Positions 14,816 through 23,403 of a DNA stretch of 51,579 nucleotides are shown piece after piece. Both the position numbers and the translations under genes were made by a program. How positions within the stretch are numbered: the stretch's first letter is position 1; every line of letters starts with the position of its first letter. The notes beneath the pieces were generated by a model. The model was not told where the DNA came from. It ran no database searches and worked only from the letters and a program-made list of their open reading frames with translations. Origin of the DNA: an uncultured Elusimicrobia bacterium (GTDB taxonomy: Bacteria; Elusimicrobiota; Elusimicrobia; Elusimicrobiales; UBA9959); contig CAIXBR010000019.1 in NCBI GenBank assembly GCA_903917735.1, positions 1 through 51,579 on the forward strand. Direction: 5' to 3'.

Positions 14816-17095
14816 TTACAACTCGACACAGCTTACCGGCAGGGAGACGGCTTTCGCGCTCTCCTTAATAGACGGATCTTTGGTCAGAAGTATGATCTGC
14901 CACCCTGTTTCAGCATGGAAGGTTCCCAGCAATTTAAGAGCGGCCGCCGTGCGGGCCGGGTCCAGCGCGTAAAAAGGCTCGTCGAGGAGGAGCAGGGCGG
15001 GGGAAAGAGCGCCGTGAGCGCCCAGCCTGGCCTTGCGGGCCATCGTAAGGCGCGCCGCCAGCATGAACAGGTCCCGGGTGCCGGAGGAAAGGTTCTTTAC
15101 CTGCCGCAGTTTTCCGGCTGAGTCGTTCATTGAAGCGCCGGCCGCGTCGAAACTGCCGAACTCCGCGCGCAGCCCCGGGACTACCCCGGACAGCGTGGAC
15201 GTAACCTCCTGCGCCAGCGCCTCAAAAGCCATCCGGGAACTGCCTGCCAGCCTGCCGAACACGTCGGCCGCCAGCTTGTAGGCATCGGCCTGCAGCTCAA
15301 GCCCGGCTATCTCCGCACGCGCCGCAAAGATCTCGTTCTCAGCCCGGTTGATGCGCTCCGGCAGGGTCTCCAGCCTGGCGCCGGCTACCGCTTTGGCGGT
15401 TTCCATGGCATGACCCAGCTCTTTAGCCGCTGCCTCAAGGCCGCCCGTCTCCCTGGTCTTTTCCGCGATGCGGGCCTTGATGCGCTCCAGCTCTGGCTCG
15501 TCAGCCTGTACGGGATCTATGCCCTTCAGGTCCAACGCCTCTTTCTCCAGAAAAAGCCTGTCGCGGATCTCGTCGTCCGAAGAACAGTGCAGCTTCTCCT
15601 TATATATCTTCAACCGTTCCAGGAAATCCGCTGCCCGGGAAGAAAGCGCTGTATAGCCGGCCCGCGCCTCCTGGTAGTTATCCTCCGTGCCGCAGCCTCG
15701 CTCCTTCAGCCAGGCCGCGGCCCTGCCGGCGGCTTCGGCCGCTGCGGTCTTTATCTCGGCCAGGGTCTTTTCCGAGATCCTCATCCCGGCCTCAAACCCG
15801 GAGTATTCAGCGGCGCGGCTCTTTAAAGAGTCCGCGGCGGAGGCCGCGTCAGCCCGGGCCTTGGCCAGAAAAGCGCGTGCCGCTTCGAACTCGGGCGGGA
15901 GCTTCTCACCGGAAACGGTGGTCCACTCGGCGGCCGCGCCGTCCAGAAAAGCCTTGTTCTCCTGCGCGGTGTGCCCGACCAGCGTTTCCTTTATGGAAAG
16001 CCTCAGGCCGACCCAGGCGGAGGCGGCGGCGATGGCGGCCGCGGCGGCGTAAGCGCCGATATTGCGGCCGCTGTAAGCCACAAAGCCGGACAGGGCAAGA
16101 CCGGCCGCCCAGATGCCCAGGCGCGCGGCCTTATTAACCGTCAGCACCACCCGCGGAGGCGCGGCAAGGAAGGATGTAATTTTTGAGGACAATTCTTCGG
16201 CTATTTCACCCTGCTTCGCAAGCCCGGGCAGACGGGCCACCAACTGGTCCAGCCCGGCTTTGGTCGCCGCCAGCGCGGCCCGCTTCTCACGCAGGGCGGC
16301 CTCGGCGCAAACCGCGTCCCGCTCGCGCCCGCGGCTTTCCTGCTGCAGCGCGCGGTATGCCGGCATCTCGTCCCGAGCGAATTTTTCAAGCCCGCCCATC
16401 TTTTCCCGCGCCTCTTTAAGTTCGCGCAGCACTTTTATCCCGGCTTCGGCGGAAGCCAGGCGGCAGGCCATGGAAACTTCCTCCAGCCTGCCGTTAAGCG
16501 CCTGCAGTTCGGCCTTTTTCTCTTCCAGTGCCGCGCTCTGCGCCTTCAGCTCCACCTCAAGGCGCTTCGTCTCGGACTCACCGGCGAAGATGCGGTCGCG
16601 GGCGGTTTTAAGAGTGTCCAGTTCGGGGATTTTTATAGCGATCAGGTCGTTCAGCCCGCTTATGCGGGCCTGCACGCCGCCGGCGGCCCTGGTCTTGGCT
16701 TTTTTTGCCAGGGCCTCGCCTATTTCCGCCGGATTAAGTCCGGCGCTGAGCAGCTTGGCCTGCGCCATGGCCGACCAGGTGCCCCCGTCCGCCGCATTGA
16801 TATCTGTATCCCCTCCACGTATAGCGAAGATCTCGAGGAATTCCGCGAAATCAAAGGAGAGCGGGTCCCCGTCCCAGCAGAGGGAGGACTGGCGCAACGC
16901 CCCGTAGCGGCCGGCCAGTTTTTTCCAGGGCACCAGGTTCTCTTTGCGGGAATCCGCGCAAAGCGCGTCGAACAGCGCGTCGAAAATAGTGGTCTTGCCA
17001 GCTTCGTTGGGACCGGTAACTACGGTGAACGGGCCGAAGTCCCAGCCGTTGCCGGGGAATTTACCGTAGTCCTTAACATCAAGGCGCTTTATCAT
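14816..17095 (-). CDS. SbcC/YhaN-like AAA-type ATPase with a central membrane segment
   Basis: 759 residues. An ABC/Rad50-type ATPase head is split around a long helical middle. The N-terminus has the P loop GPNEAGKTT near 30. The C-terminus has the signature LSSGTRDLFML near 690 and Walker B LLLLDEPF near 715. The middle is alanine/lysine/glutamate-rich coiled coil. A hydrophobic stretch at about 330-375 (GIWAAGLALSGFVAY, then AYAAAAAIAAASAWVG) looks like two membrane helices, as in the YhaN family rather than SbcC. The stop of the upstream phosphoesterase gene overlaps this start by 4 bp, so the two form a complex. Likely role: membrane-associated DNA end processing or repair; inference from family. 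Confidence 0.85.
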   Translation of the reverse strand: MIKRLDVKDYGKFPGNGWDFGPFTVVTGPNEAGKTTIFDALFDALCADSRKENLVPWKKLAGRYGALRQSSLCWDGDPLSFDFAEFLEIFAIRGGDTDINAADGGTWSAMAQAKLLSAGLNPAEIGEALAKKAKTRAAGGVQARISGLNDLIAIKIPELDTLKTARDRIFAGESETKRLEVELKAQSAALEEKKAELQALNGRLEEVSMACRLASAEAGIKVLRELKEAREKMGGLEKFARDEMPAYRALQQESRGRERDAVCAEAALREKRAALAATKAGLDQLVARLPGLAKQGEIAEELSSKITSFLAAPPRVVLTVNKAARLGIWAAGLALSGFVAYSGRNIGAYAAAAAIAAASAWVGLRLSIKETLVGHTAQENKAFLDGAAAEWTTVSGEKLPPEFEAARAFLAKARADAASAADSLKSRAAEYSGFEAGMRISEKTLAEIKTAAAEAAGRAAAWLKERGCGTEDNYQEARAGYTALSSRAADFLERLKIYKEKLHCSSDDEIRDRLFLEKEALDLKGIDPVQADEPELERIKARIAEKTRETGGLEAAAKELGHAMETAKAVAGARLETLPERINRAENEIFAARAEIAGLELQADAYKLAADVFGRLAGSSRMAFEALAQEVTSTLSGVVPGLRAEFGSFDAAGASMNDSAGKLRQVKNLSSGTRDLFMLAARLTMARKARLGAHGALSPALLLLDEPFYALDPARTAAALKLLGTFHAETGWQIILLTKDPSIKESAKAVSLPVSCVEL

Positions 17096-18192
17096 TTCGC
17101 GCCTCCCAGACCGGCGGCTATCTCTTCAAGCCCGTACTGCCGCGCCAGCAGCCAGCGGCGGTAATCGGCGGCTTCCTCCGGCGCGGGCTTAACGGCCTCC
17201 ATCTCGGCCAGGAAATTCTTCGCCAGGCTGTTCGAGGAGATCTCGACCGCCGGCTTGGTCTCAAGTCCAACTTCGGCCAGGCGGACCTTACCAGCAAGCC
17301 GGGCGCGCAGCTTTTCCGCTTCGGCCCTGGCGGCTTTCTCATCCTCCACTACGCCGGTAAGTTTTACGTCTACAAGGTCGCGCACGCCGATCTCGGCTTC
17401 TATCCTGTGTATGCCCGTAAGATCTATCACGCCGTTCAGCTCTACAGGCAGGAAGTATTCCCGGTATTGTCCGGCGGCCTTGATCTCTACCGCGCGTACG
17501 CTGACCGGAGAAACTCCGGTCTCGACCACGCGCACCGTCTTAGGCCCGGCCTCCCTGGAGTGCGCGCGCCAGACGCGGGGGGAACCGGGATAGCAGGCCA
17601 CGGCCCCGCCCAGCAAATGCTGCCGACCGGAGTGCAAATGCCCCATGGCCGCATAGTCGACGCCGAAGCGGAAAAAGAACTCGTCCTCTATTACGCCGGT
17701 TTTGGAATCGGCTTCCTCTTCGGGCCCGGTGTAGACCGTGGAATTAAGGGCGTGCAGCACGGCCACGCGCGTGACGCCGGGCTTCTTAGGGGGGACGGCC
17801 CAGTCGCGGTAGCCGTCATAATTCTCGCAATGCGGGACGCAGAGGAACTCCATGTCTCCGGCTTCCACCAGGGCGAAGGGCGGGGCGGCGCAGAACGTGA
17901 GAGGAGACAGGTCGTAGGCGGACAGGGCGGCCGCGGCGCCGCGCGCCTCGTGGTTGCCCGGGATATAAATTATCCGGCAGCCCCCGTAGGCCAGCGGCTT
18001 CAGCTTAAGGCAGACTTCCCCGCGCAGGGCCTCGAAATCTGAAAAAGAATCGAATAGGTCCCCGGCGATAATAAGGAAACCCGCTTTCTCTTTGCCAGCC
18101 AGGGCTATTATCTCGTCCAGCACGGCAAAGCAATAAGGTTTTTCGTTCCCGGCTTTTAGATGGAGGTCCGCCGTATGCAGTAGTCTGGTCAT
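17092..18192 (-). CDS. SbcD/YhaO-like metallophosphoesterase
   Basis: 366 residues. The calcineurin-like motifs are in order: HTADLHL (residues 6-12), AGDLFD near 44, GNHE near 80, LHAL near 145 and GHLHSG near 187. These bind a di-metal centre for nuclease or phosphodiesterase activity. The C-terminal third is a capping region with an EAE-rich helix that should contact the partner ATPase, whose gene overlaps the stop of this one by 4 bp. SbcD partners are usually about 400 residues, so this is full length. TATAAT lies only 15 bp before the ATG on the coding strand, giving a very short leader. Confidence 0.87.
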   Translation of the reverse strand: MTRLLHTADLHLKAGNEKPYCFAVLDEIIALAGKEKAGFLIIAGDLFDSFSDFEALRGEVCLKLKPLAYGGCRIIYIPGNHEARGAAAALSAYDLSPLTFCAAPPFALVEAGDMEFLCVPHCENYDGYRDWAVPPKKPGVTRVAVLHALNSTVYTGPEEEADSKTGVIEDEFFFRFGVDYAAMGHLHSGRQHLLGGAVACYPGSPRVWRAHSREAGPKTVRVVETGVSPVSVRAVEIKAAGQYREYFLPVELNGVIDLTGIHRIEAEIGVRDLVDVKLTGVVEDEKAARAEAEKLRARLAGKVRLAEVGLETKPAVEISSNSLAKNFLAEMEAVKPAPEEAADYRRWLLARQYGLEEIAAGLGGAK

Positions 18193-18207
18193 ATTCGTCC
18201 TGCCTCA

Positions 18208-18213
18208 ATTATA
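18208..18213 (-). promoter_or_regulatory. Probable -10 element for the phosphoesterase-ATPase operon
   Basis: The minus strand reads TATAAT, a perfect -10 box, ending 15 bp before the ATG at 18192. I do not see a good -35 at 16-18 bp. If used, the mRNA leader would be about 8 nt, close to leaderless, and no Shine-Dalgarno sequence is visible. Confidence 0.45.
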
Positions 18214-18242
18214 GTTAATTGTGCAGGATATTTTAGAACGCC

Positions 18243-18268
18243 GCGGCGACAGCGTGCTGTCGCGCCGC
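18243..18268 (-). terminator. Hairpin after the secreted-protein gene
   Basis: GCGGCGACAG (18243-18252) pairs with CTGTCGCGCCGC (18257-18268), with a two-base bulge and 4-nt loop. It lies 22 bp beyond the stop of the minus-strand gene at 18291. It is followed on that strand by GTTCTAAAATAT, only moderately T-rich, so it is a possible terminator. Confidence 0.45.
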
Positions 18269-18290
18269 CAATGAGGATCTTAGCGCGGTG

Positions 18291-19139
18291 TTACTGCCTG
18301 GAAGGAGCGGGAGCCAGGGCGCGGCAGTAGTTCTTGAGGATGAACTCCTCCGAGCCGGGCGTTATCTTGCGCAGTTTGCAGACATCCGAATTGGGCGGGC
18401 ACAGCAGCGCCAGTTCGTCGCCGGCGGCCACGTGGCCGGGGCAGTTGTCGCAGATGGTCCCAAGGGTCTTAAGGACGTGCTTGCGCTTTTCCTCCTGGAG
18501 CAGTCCCAGGAATTTCTTCACGTCGTCCTTCATGCGGCCGGCGAAAGTGCGCGTAGGATAGACCAGGCTGAGGCGCGGCTTGCAGAGTTTGGGCCAGGAA
18601 CCGGCTATGGCCCCGCCGCCGTCGGACATGGTCTGCGTGCGGCTTATCACCAGCGCCCGGTCGGCTTTCGGCGCCGGGACGGCGGGGGAATACTTGCTGT
18701 GGGAGGTGAAGCCGGCGAATAGGCCGTAAGGGCCGGACATGCAGGCCGAGACATCGGGATAGACCCGCCCGCGTTCAGGGCCGGTTATAAAGCCGCCTTT
18801 GGCGTCCCCTTCTCCTACGAAAACGAAGCCCAGCACATTGGGCCGCATCAGGCTCTGCATCACTTCGTCCGCGCTGAGGTTATTGTAGCCCTCCACCGCC
18901 GCGTTCGGATAAAGCACCGGGATGCCGTCGGCCAGCATAGAAGCCACATCATTACAGCCCTTGGAGCTTATCACATCCTTCATCTTGCCGCCCGGAGAGC
19001 AGCTGCCCAGATAGATCAGGAATTTTCCGGAAGCGCAGAAATTTATGGGCGGCGTTTCTTCAGCCGGCTGGCCGAAAGGCTTGAACTCGGCGCTGGCCCG
19101 GGGAGCGAGCAAGGCGAGGATCAGAAGCAGTTTTGTCAT
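18291..19139 (-). CDS. Secreted cysteine-rich protein, possibly caspase-like fold
   Basis: 282 residues, not a family I can name with certainty. A signal peptide is clear (MTKLLLILALLAPRASA, cleavage after ASA). The mature part has about eleven Cys, among them CDNC near 230, suggesting disulfides outside the cytoplasm. The segment LGFVFVGEGDAKGGF followed by VSACMSG resembles the two catalytic blocks of caspase/CHAT-like peptidases (GHGD...ACxSG), but the usual His is Glu, so it may be inactive or the likeness may be chance. Its ATG overlaps the stop of the Mrp-type ATPase gene by 4 bp, indicating coupled translation, though no functional link is obvious. Confidence 0.75.
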   Translation of the reverse strand: MTKLLLILALLAPRASAEFKPFGQPAEETPPINFCASGKFLIYLGSCSPGGKMKDVISSKGCNDVASMLADGIPVLYPNAAVEGYNNLSADEVMQSLMRPNVLGFVFVGEGDAKGGFITGPERGRVYPDVSACMSGPYGLFAGFTSHSKYSPAVPAPKADRALVISRTQTMSDGGGAIAGSWPKLCKPRLSLVYPTRTFAGRMKDDVKKFLGLLQEEKRKHVLKTLGTICDNCPGHVAAGDELALLCPPNSDVCKLRKITPGSEEFILKNYCRALAPAPSRQ

Positions 19140-19948
19140 TTTATACCTCTGACAGCGGCGCTCAGGGCCGCCATAATGGCGACAGAAGGCGGCGCCGAAG
19201 GGTTCTCGAGGGAGAAGACTCTTCCGTCGTCCCCGGCGTCCACCATGCCCGGAGCGAACGGGACGCTCCCAAGGAAAGGGACGCCCATTTCCCCGGCGGC
19301 CCGCCTGCCGCCGCCTGTCTTGAAGAGATTTATCTCTTTAGCGCAGTGCGGGCAGCCGAAAGCGGTCATGTTCTCAAGTATTCCCAGCACCGGAATGCCC
19401 AGCTGCTTAAGGAAATTCACGGCTTTGCGGGAATCCAGCAGAGCCACGACCTGCCCGGTGGTCACCACCACGGCACCGCTCATCTTGGGGATCAGCTGAC
19501 AGATGGTGAGCGGCTCGTCCCCGGTGCCCGGGGGAGAGTCTATCACCAGCGTGTCCAGGTCTCCCCATTTGACGTCGGAGAGAAACTGCCTGAGGATACC
19601 GAGTTTGAGCGGACCGCGCCAGATAAGGGGAGTGTCTCCCTCTTTCATGACGGAACCCATGGAAATCATTTTAAGATTGGGCATTACTTCCAGCGGGTCT
19701 ATTAAATTGCCGTCCGAATTGTGCGCTTTACCTTCCTGGCCCGTCATGCGGGCGATGGACGGGCCGTGTATGTCTATGTCGAGCAGGCCGGTCCTTTTGC
19801 CCTGGGAGGCGAGCAGGGCCGCGAAGTTTACGGCGATAGTGCTTTTGCCCACGCCGCCCTTGTTGCTCATGATGAGTATCTTGTGCTTTATGCGGGCCAT
19901 GTTACTTTTGATGAAGGACTCGCGGTGGTCTATGTGTACTTTGTGCAT
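19136..19948 (-). CDS. mrp: Mrp/ApbC-type Fe-S cluster carrier ATPase
   Basis: About 270 residues, a MinD/NBP35-like P-loop ATPase. The deviant Walker A is SNKGGVGKST near residue 28. The GLLDIDIHGPS segment, the switch VIDSPPGTGDE and the cluster-binding CPHC with FGCPHC near 200 are all diagnostic. It should transfer [4Fe-4S] clusters to apoproteins, useful beside so many Fe-S enzymes. The ATG at 19948 is chosen (GGGA 6 bp upstream); an in-frame TTG at 19960 would add four residues. It is divergent from the lysine operon and coupled to the secreted-protein gene downstream. Confidence 0.92.
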   Translation of the reverse strand: MHKVHIDHRESFIKSNMARIKHKILIMSNKGGVGKSTIAVNFAALLASQGKRTGLLDIDIHGPSIARMTGQEGKAHNSDGNLIDPLEVMPNLKMISMGSVMKEGDTPLIWRGPLKLGILRQFLSDVKWGDLDTLVIDSPPGTGDEPLTICQLIPKMSGAVVVTTGQVVALLDSRKAVNFLKQLGIPVLGILENMTAFGCPHCAKEINLFKTGGGRRAAGEMGVPFLGSVPFAPGMVDAGDDGRVFSLENPSAPPSVAIMAALSAAVRGIK

Positions 19949-19982
19949 ATTCGTTCCCAAATTTCAGAACTGTCTTCTTAAA

Positions 19983-20035
19983 CGGAGGGCTGGCCGGGGT
20001 GTTGCCCCGAACACCCGTTGGGGAAGGGGGGCCCC
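19983..20035 (+). repeat. Second copy of a dispersed intergenic repeat
   Basis: This stretch matches 12345-12395 over about 52 bp with a few substitutions and two one-base gaps. Shared blocks are CGGAGGG, TTGCCC and TTGGGGA(A)GGGGGGCCCC, and both copies are preceded by a TTAA-like stretch. Here GGGTGTT and AACACCC can also form a hairpin. It lies just upstream of the lysine-operon promoter. The family is unknown to me. Confidence 0.6.
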
Positions 20036-20055
20036 GCATAATAATATAATAATTT

Positions 20056-20064
20056 TGTTATAAT
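20056..20064 (+). promoter_or_regulatory. Extended -10 promoter of the lysine fermentation operon
   Basis: TGTTATAAT matches the extended -10 consensus (TGnTATAAT) exactly, 48 bp before the CoA-transferase ATG, in an AT-rich patch of an otherwise GC-rich sequence. No good -35 is seen, as is allowed for extended -10 promoters. AAGGAG occurs 8 bp before the start codon (20100-20105). Confidence 0.65.
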
Positions 20065-20111
20065 ATGGAAAATTTGCGATGCGGCATTCCTGCGAATTTA
20101 AGGAGTAAGGC

Positions 20112-20792
20112 ATGAAACCAATTCTTACAGCTGAAAAGGCGGTTGAAAACATAAAGGACGGGTCCTCGCTGATGGTGAGCGGCTTTATGGGCTGCGGCAA
20201 CGCGTTCACGCTGGTGGACGCCCTTATCAACAAAGGCTCTAAGGACCTGACGCTTATAACCAGCGACACATCCTTCCCGGAAGTCGGAGTAGGCAGACTG
20301 GTCTGCCAGTGCCGCGTGAAGCAGCTCTACGCCTCCCACATAGGCACCAACCCGGTATCGGGACAGAAAATGAACTGCGGCGAGATGGCGGTTACGCTGG
20401 TGCCGCAGGGCACCTTCGCCGAGCGTATCCGCGCCAAGGGCGCGGGCCTCGGCGGCGTGCTAACCCCCACCGGGATAGGCACAGCCGTAGAGGAGGGGAA
20501 GCAGAAGCTCAACCTTAACGGCAAGGATTTTCTGTTAGAGCTGCCTCTAGGCGCCGATTTCGCCTTCGTCAAGGCCGAAGTCGCCGACAAGTACGGCAAC
20601 GCCTTCCTGCCCGGGGCCACCAAGAACATGGCAGTAGTTATGGCCATGGCCGCCGACTACGTGATCCTCGAAGCCGAGAAGATAGTGGAGCCGGGAGAAC
20701 TGGACCCGGATAAAGTTACGATCCCGGGAATCTTCATCTCCGCCATCGTGAAGTCGACCCTGCCGGCCTCCAACCTGCAGCTTAAACCCTGA
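20112..20792 (+). CDS. atoD: Acetoacetate/butyrate-type CoA-transferase, alpha subunit
   Basis: 226 residues, class I CoA-transferase alpha subunit. GFMGCGNAFTLVDALI near residue 24 and LITSDT, then PTGIGTAVEEGK near 118, are family motifs. With the beta subunit next to it, it exchanges CoA between acyl-CoA and acetoacetate or short acids. In lysine fermenters this enzyme takes up the acetoacetate released by Kce. First gene of the operon, 16 bp ahead of the beta subunit. The exact acyl donor (butyryl-CoA or acetyl-CoA) cannot be read from sequence. Confidence 0.9.
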   Translation: MKPILTAEKAVENIKDGSSLMVSGFMGCGNAFTLVDALINKGSKDLTLITSDTSFPEVGVGRLVCQCRVKQLYASHIGTNPVSGQKMNCGEMAVTLVPQGTFAERIRAKGAGLGGVLTPTGIGTAVEEGKQKLNLNGKDFLLELPLGADFAFVKAEVADKYGNAFLPGATKNMAVVMAMAADYVILEAEKIVEPGELDPDKVTIPGIFISAIVKSTLPASNLQLKP

Positions 20793-20808
20793 GCCAAGGA
20801 GAATTTAA

Positions 20809-21468
20809 ATGGACCCCAAAGAACTTAAACGAGTCAGGATGGTAAAGCGCATAGCTCTGGAATTTCCCGACGGGGCGCTGGTCAACCTGGGGATAGGCCT
20901 GCCCACAATGGTGGCAAACTATATACCCGATGGCCGCACCATACTACTGCAGTCCGAAAACGGTTTTACGGGCCTTGGCCCTGCCGCCCAGAAAGGCCAG
21001 GAAGACCCCCGCGTGGTCAACGCCGGCGGCCAGCCGGTAACCATAGTCCCCGGCGGCGCTTTCTTCGACTCGGCCATGTCTTTCGCCATCATCCGCGGCG
21101 GCCACGTGGACTACACGGTGCTGGGCGGCCTGGAGGTGGACATGGAAGGCAACCTGGCCAACTACATGATACCAGGCAAGATGGTGCCCGGCATGGGCGG
21201 CGCGATGGACCTGGTGGCCGGAGCCAAGAACGTGATAGTGGCCATGGAGCACGTCAATAAGAACGGCGCTCCGAAGATACTGAAAAAGTGCACCCTTCCG
21301 CTTACCGCGAAGGGGGAAGTCGACCTGATAGTGACCGACCTGGCCTTCATCCGCGTAACGAAGAGGGGCCTGGTGCTTGAAGAGATAGCCGAGGACACTA
21401 CGGTGGAAGAAGTGATAAAGGCCACCGAAGCCCCGCTGCAAGTGGCGGGCAAGCTCGGGAAGTTCTAG
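20809..21468 (+). CDS. atoA: Acetoacetate/butyrate-type CoA-transferase, beta subunit
   Basis: 219 residues, class I CoA-transferase beta subunit. The catalytic glutamate that forms the enzyme-CoA thioester is Glu50 in QSENGFTG. The glycine-rich PGKMVPGMGGAMDLV segment is also typical. It forms a heterotetramer with the upstream alpha subunit. AAGGAG precedes the ATG. Together they connect acetoacetate from lysine cleavage to the CoA-thioester pool. Confidence 0.92.
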   Translation: MDPKELKRVRMVKRIALEFPDGALVNLGIGLPTMVANYIPDGRTILLQSENGFTGLGPAAQKGQEDPRVVNAGGQPVTIVPGGAFFDSAMSFAIIRGGHVDYTVLGGLEVDMEGNLANYMIPGKMVPGMGGAMDLVAGAKNVIVAMEHVNKNGAPKILKKCTLPLTAKGEVDLIVTDLAFIRVTKRGLVLEEIAEDTTVEEVIKATEAPLQVAGKLGKF

Positions 21469-21483
21469 ATCAAAGGATATATC

Positions 21484-22299
21484 ATGGCAAACAAAATGGT
21501 AATCACATGCGCGCTCACCGGCGCGGAGACCACCAAGGCGCAGGCCCCGGCCCTGCCAGTGACCCCTGAAGAACTGGCCGACGCCGCAGCCGAGGCCTGC
21601 CTTGCCGGCGCGGCCATCGTTCACCTGCACGCCAGGAACAATGACGGCACTCCTACCGCCGACGTGAAGGTCTTTAAGGCGGCCATCAACCTGATCCGCA
21701 AGAAATGCGACGTGGTGATAGAGATCACCACCGGCGGCGCGGTAGGCATGACCCCGGAAGAGCGCATCGCCCCTGTCTCTCTGAAACCCGACATGGCCTC
21801 GCTCGACTGCGGCACGGTGAATTTCGGCAACGACTACATCGTCAACACCCTGCCGATAATGCGGCAGTTCGCCTCGGAGATGAACAAGTACGGCGTGCGG
21901 CCCACGCTAGAATGTTTCGACGTCTCCCACGTCCAGTCCTCCCACATCCTGATAAAAGAAGGCCTGATAAAGCCACCCTACCATTACGGCTTCGTCATGA
22001 ACGTGCCGGCGGCGCTCAGCTTGAGCGTCAAGACGCTGTCCTACATGGTAGACCAGATGCCCGCCGAGAGCTTCTTCACGGTGATGGGCATAGGCCGCGG
22101 CCACCTGCCCGGCATCTGCGGGGCCATAGCCTCCGGCGGGTTCATCCGCGTGGGCTTCGAAGACAACATTTACTATTCCAAGGGCCGCCTGGCGAAGTCC
22201 AACGCGGAGTTCGTGGAACGCGCCGTGCGCATCTCGCACGAAGCGGGCCTTGAGATAGCGAAACCTTCAGACGTAAGACAGTTGTTTAAAATCCAGTAA
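21484..22299 (+). CDS. kce: 3-keto-5-aminohexanoate cleavage enzyme
   Basis: 271 residues, BKACE (DUF849) family. The zinc ligands His47 and His49 (VHLHARN) and a conserved Glu226 (RVGFEDNIYY) are present. The reaction condenses 3-keto-5-aminohexanoate with acetyl-CoA and splits it into acetoacetate and 3-aminobutyryl-CoA. BKACE members act on several beta-keto acids, but the kdd genes 12 bp downstream and kamA-kamE beyond leave little doubt about this one. Second reaction block of the operon; normal length. Confidence 0.94.
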   Translation: MANKMVITCALTGAETTKAQAPALPVTPEELADAAAEACLAGAAIVHLHARNNDGTPTADVKVFKAAINLIRKKCDVVIEITTGGAVGMTPEERIAPVSLKPDMASLDCGTVNFGNDYIVNTLPIMRQFASEMNKYGVRPTLECFDVSHVQSSHILIKEGLIKPPYHYGFVMNVPAALSLSVKTLSYMVDQMPAESFFTVMGIGRGHLPGICGAIASGGFIRVGFEDNIYYSKGRLAKSNAEFVERAVRISHEAGLEIAKPSDVRQLFKIQ

Positions 22300-22310
22300 G
22301 GAGACCACCC

Positions 22311-23378
22311 ATGCCCACAAATACCGAGATAGAAGTTAAGAAGAACGGAAACCCCTTCGGTTCCCACCGCGTCATAGAGCCCAAAGGCGTGCTCACACAG
22401 CCTGCCACCAAGATCGACAACAACATGGACTACATGTGGGACAACGAGATCCTGGTCGAGGTGGAAACCCTGAACATAGACTCCGCCAGCTTTACGCAGC
22501 TCAAGAAAGAGGCCAATAACGACGAAGAAAAGATAAAAGCCGCCATAACAAAGATCGTCGGCGAAAAAGGCAAGATGCAGAATCCCGTAACAGGCTCGGG
22601 CGGCATGTTCCGCGGCAAGGTGCTCAAGATCGGCCCCGCGCTGAAAGGCAAGGTCGAGATAAAAGAGGGGGACAAGATAGCGAGCCTCGTTTCCCTTTCC
22701 CTGACCCCTCTTAAGATCGAGAAAGTCCTCAGCATAAAGAAAGGCACCGAGCAGGTGAGCGTAGTGGCGAAGGCCATCCTCTTCGAGAGCGGCATCTACG
22801 CGAAGCTGCCCTCCGATATGCCGGAAACCCTGGCCCTGGCCGTGCTCGACGTGGCCGGCGCCCCGGCCCAGACCGCCAAGCTGGTGCGGCCCGGCAACAC
22901 CGTGGTCATCATCGGCGCCGCCGGCAAATCCGGGGTGCTCTGCGCTTACGAGGCTAAGCGCCGCGCAGGCGTCATGGGCAAGATCATCGGCATCACCAGC
23001 TCCGATTCGGGTCTGGCCAAGATGAAGGAATACGGCTTCTGCCACGAGAACTTCAAGCTGGACGCCACCAACGCGCTCGAGTGCTACGAAGCCATAAAGA
23101 AAGTCACCAACGGCAAGCTGGCCGACGTGATCATCAACTGCGTCAATATACCCAATACGGAGATGGCGTCCATCCTGATGTGCCGCGACGGCGGGATAGT
23201 CTACTTCTTCACGATGGCCACCTCGTTCACCAAGGCCGCGCTCGGCGCCGAAGGCGTGGGCAAGGACGTGGACATGATCATTGGCAACGGGTACGCCAAG
23301 GACCACGCCGAGATAACGTTGAACATCCTACGCGAGTCCAAGCAGATACGCGATATCTACACCAAACTGTACGCGTAA
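22311..23378 (+). CDS. kdd: L-erythro-3,5-diaminohexanoate dehydrogenase (copy 1)
   Basis: 355 residues. Oxidises and deaminates 3,5-diaminohexanoate to 3-keto-5-aminohexanoate with NAD+. The start of the nucleotide-binding domain is seen as VVIIGAAGKSGVLCAYEAKR near 201, and the family segment QNPVTGSGGMF near 88 is present. It is followed 25 bp later by a second, very similar gene of equal length. By eye about two thirds of residues are identical between the two. The active-site region CVNIPNTEMASILMC is the same in both, so both may be active. Confidence 0.92.
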   Translation: MPTNTEIEVKKNGNPFGSHRVIEPKGVLTQPATKIDNNMDYMWDNEILVEVETLNIDSASFTQLKKEANNDEEKIKAAITKIVGEKGKMQNPVTGSGGMFRGKVLKIGPALKGKVEIKEGDKIASLVSLSLTPLKIEKVLSIKKGTEQVSVVAKAILFESGIYAKLPSDMPETLALAVLDVAGAPAQTAKLVRPGNTVVIIGAAGKSGVLCAYEAKRRAGVMGKIIGITSSDSGLAKMKEYGFCHENFKLDATNALECYEAIKKVTNGKLADVIINCVNIPNTEMASILMCRDGGIVYFFTMATSFTKAALGAEGVGKDVDMIIGNGYAKDHAEITLNILRESKQIRDIYTKLYA

Positions 23379-23403
23379 GCGGACCTGATCCGGAGAAACG
23401 TTC

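Noticed and set aside
19992..20005. GG-N10-GC arrangement (TGGCC...TTGCC) resembling a sigma-54 site before the CoA-transferase gene
   Set aside because: It lies inside the dispersed repeat, is GC-rich and is better explained by that repeat; an exact extended -10 promoter is closer to the gene.
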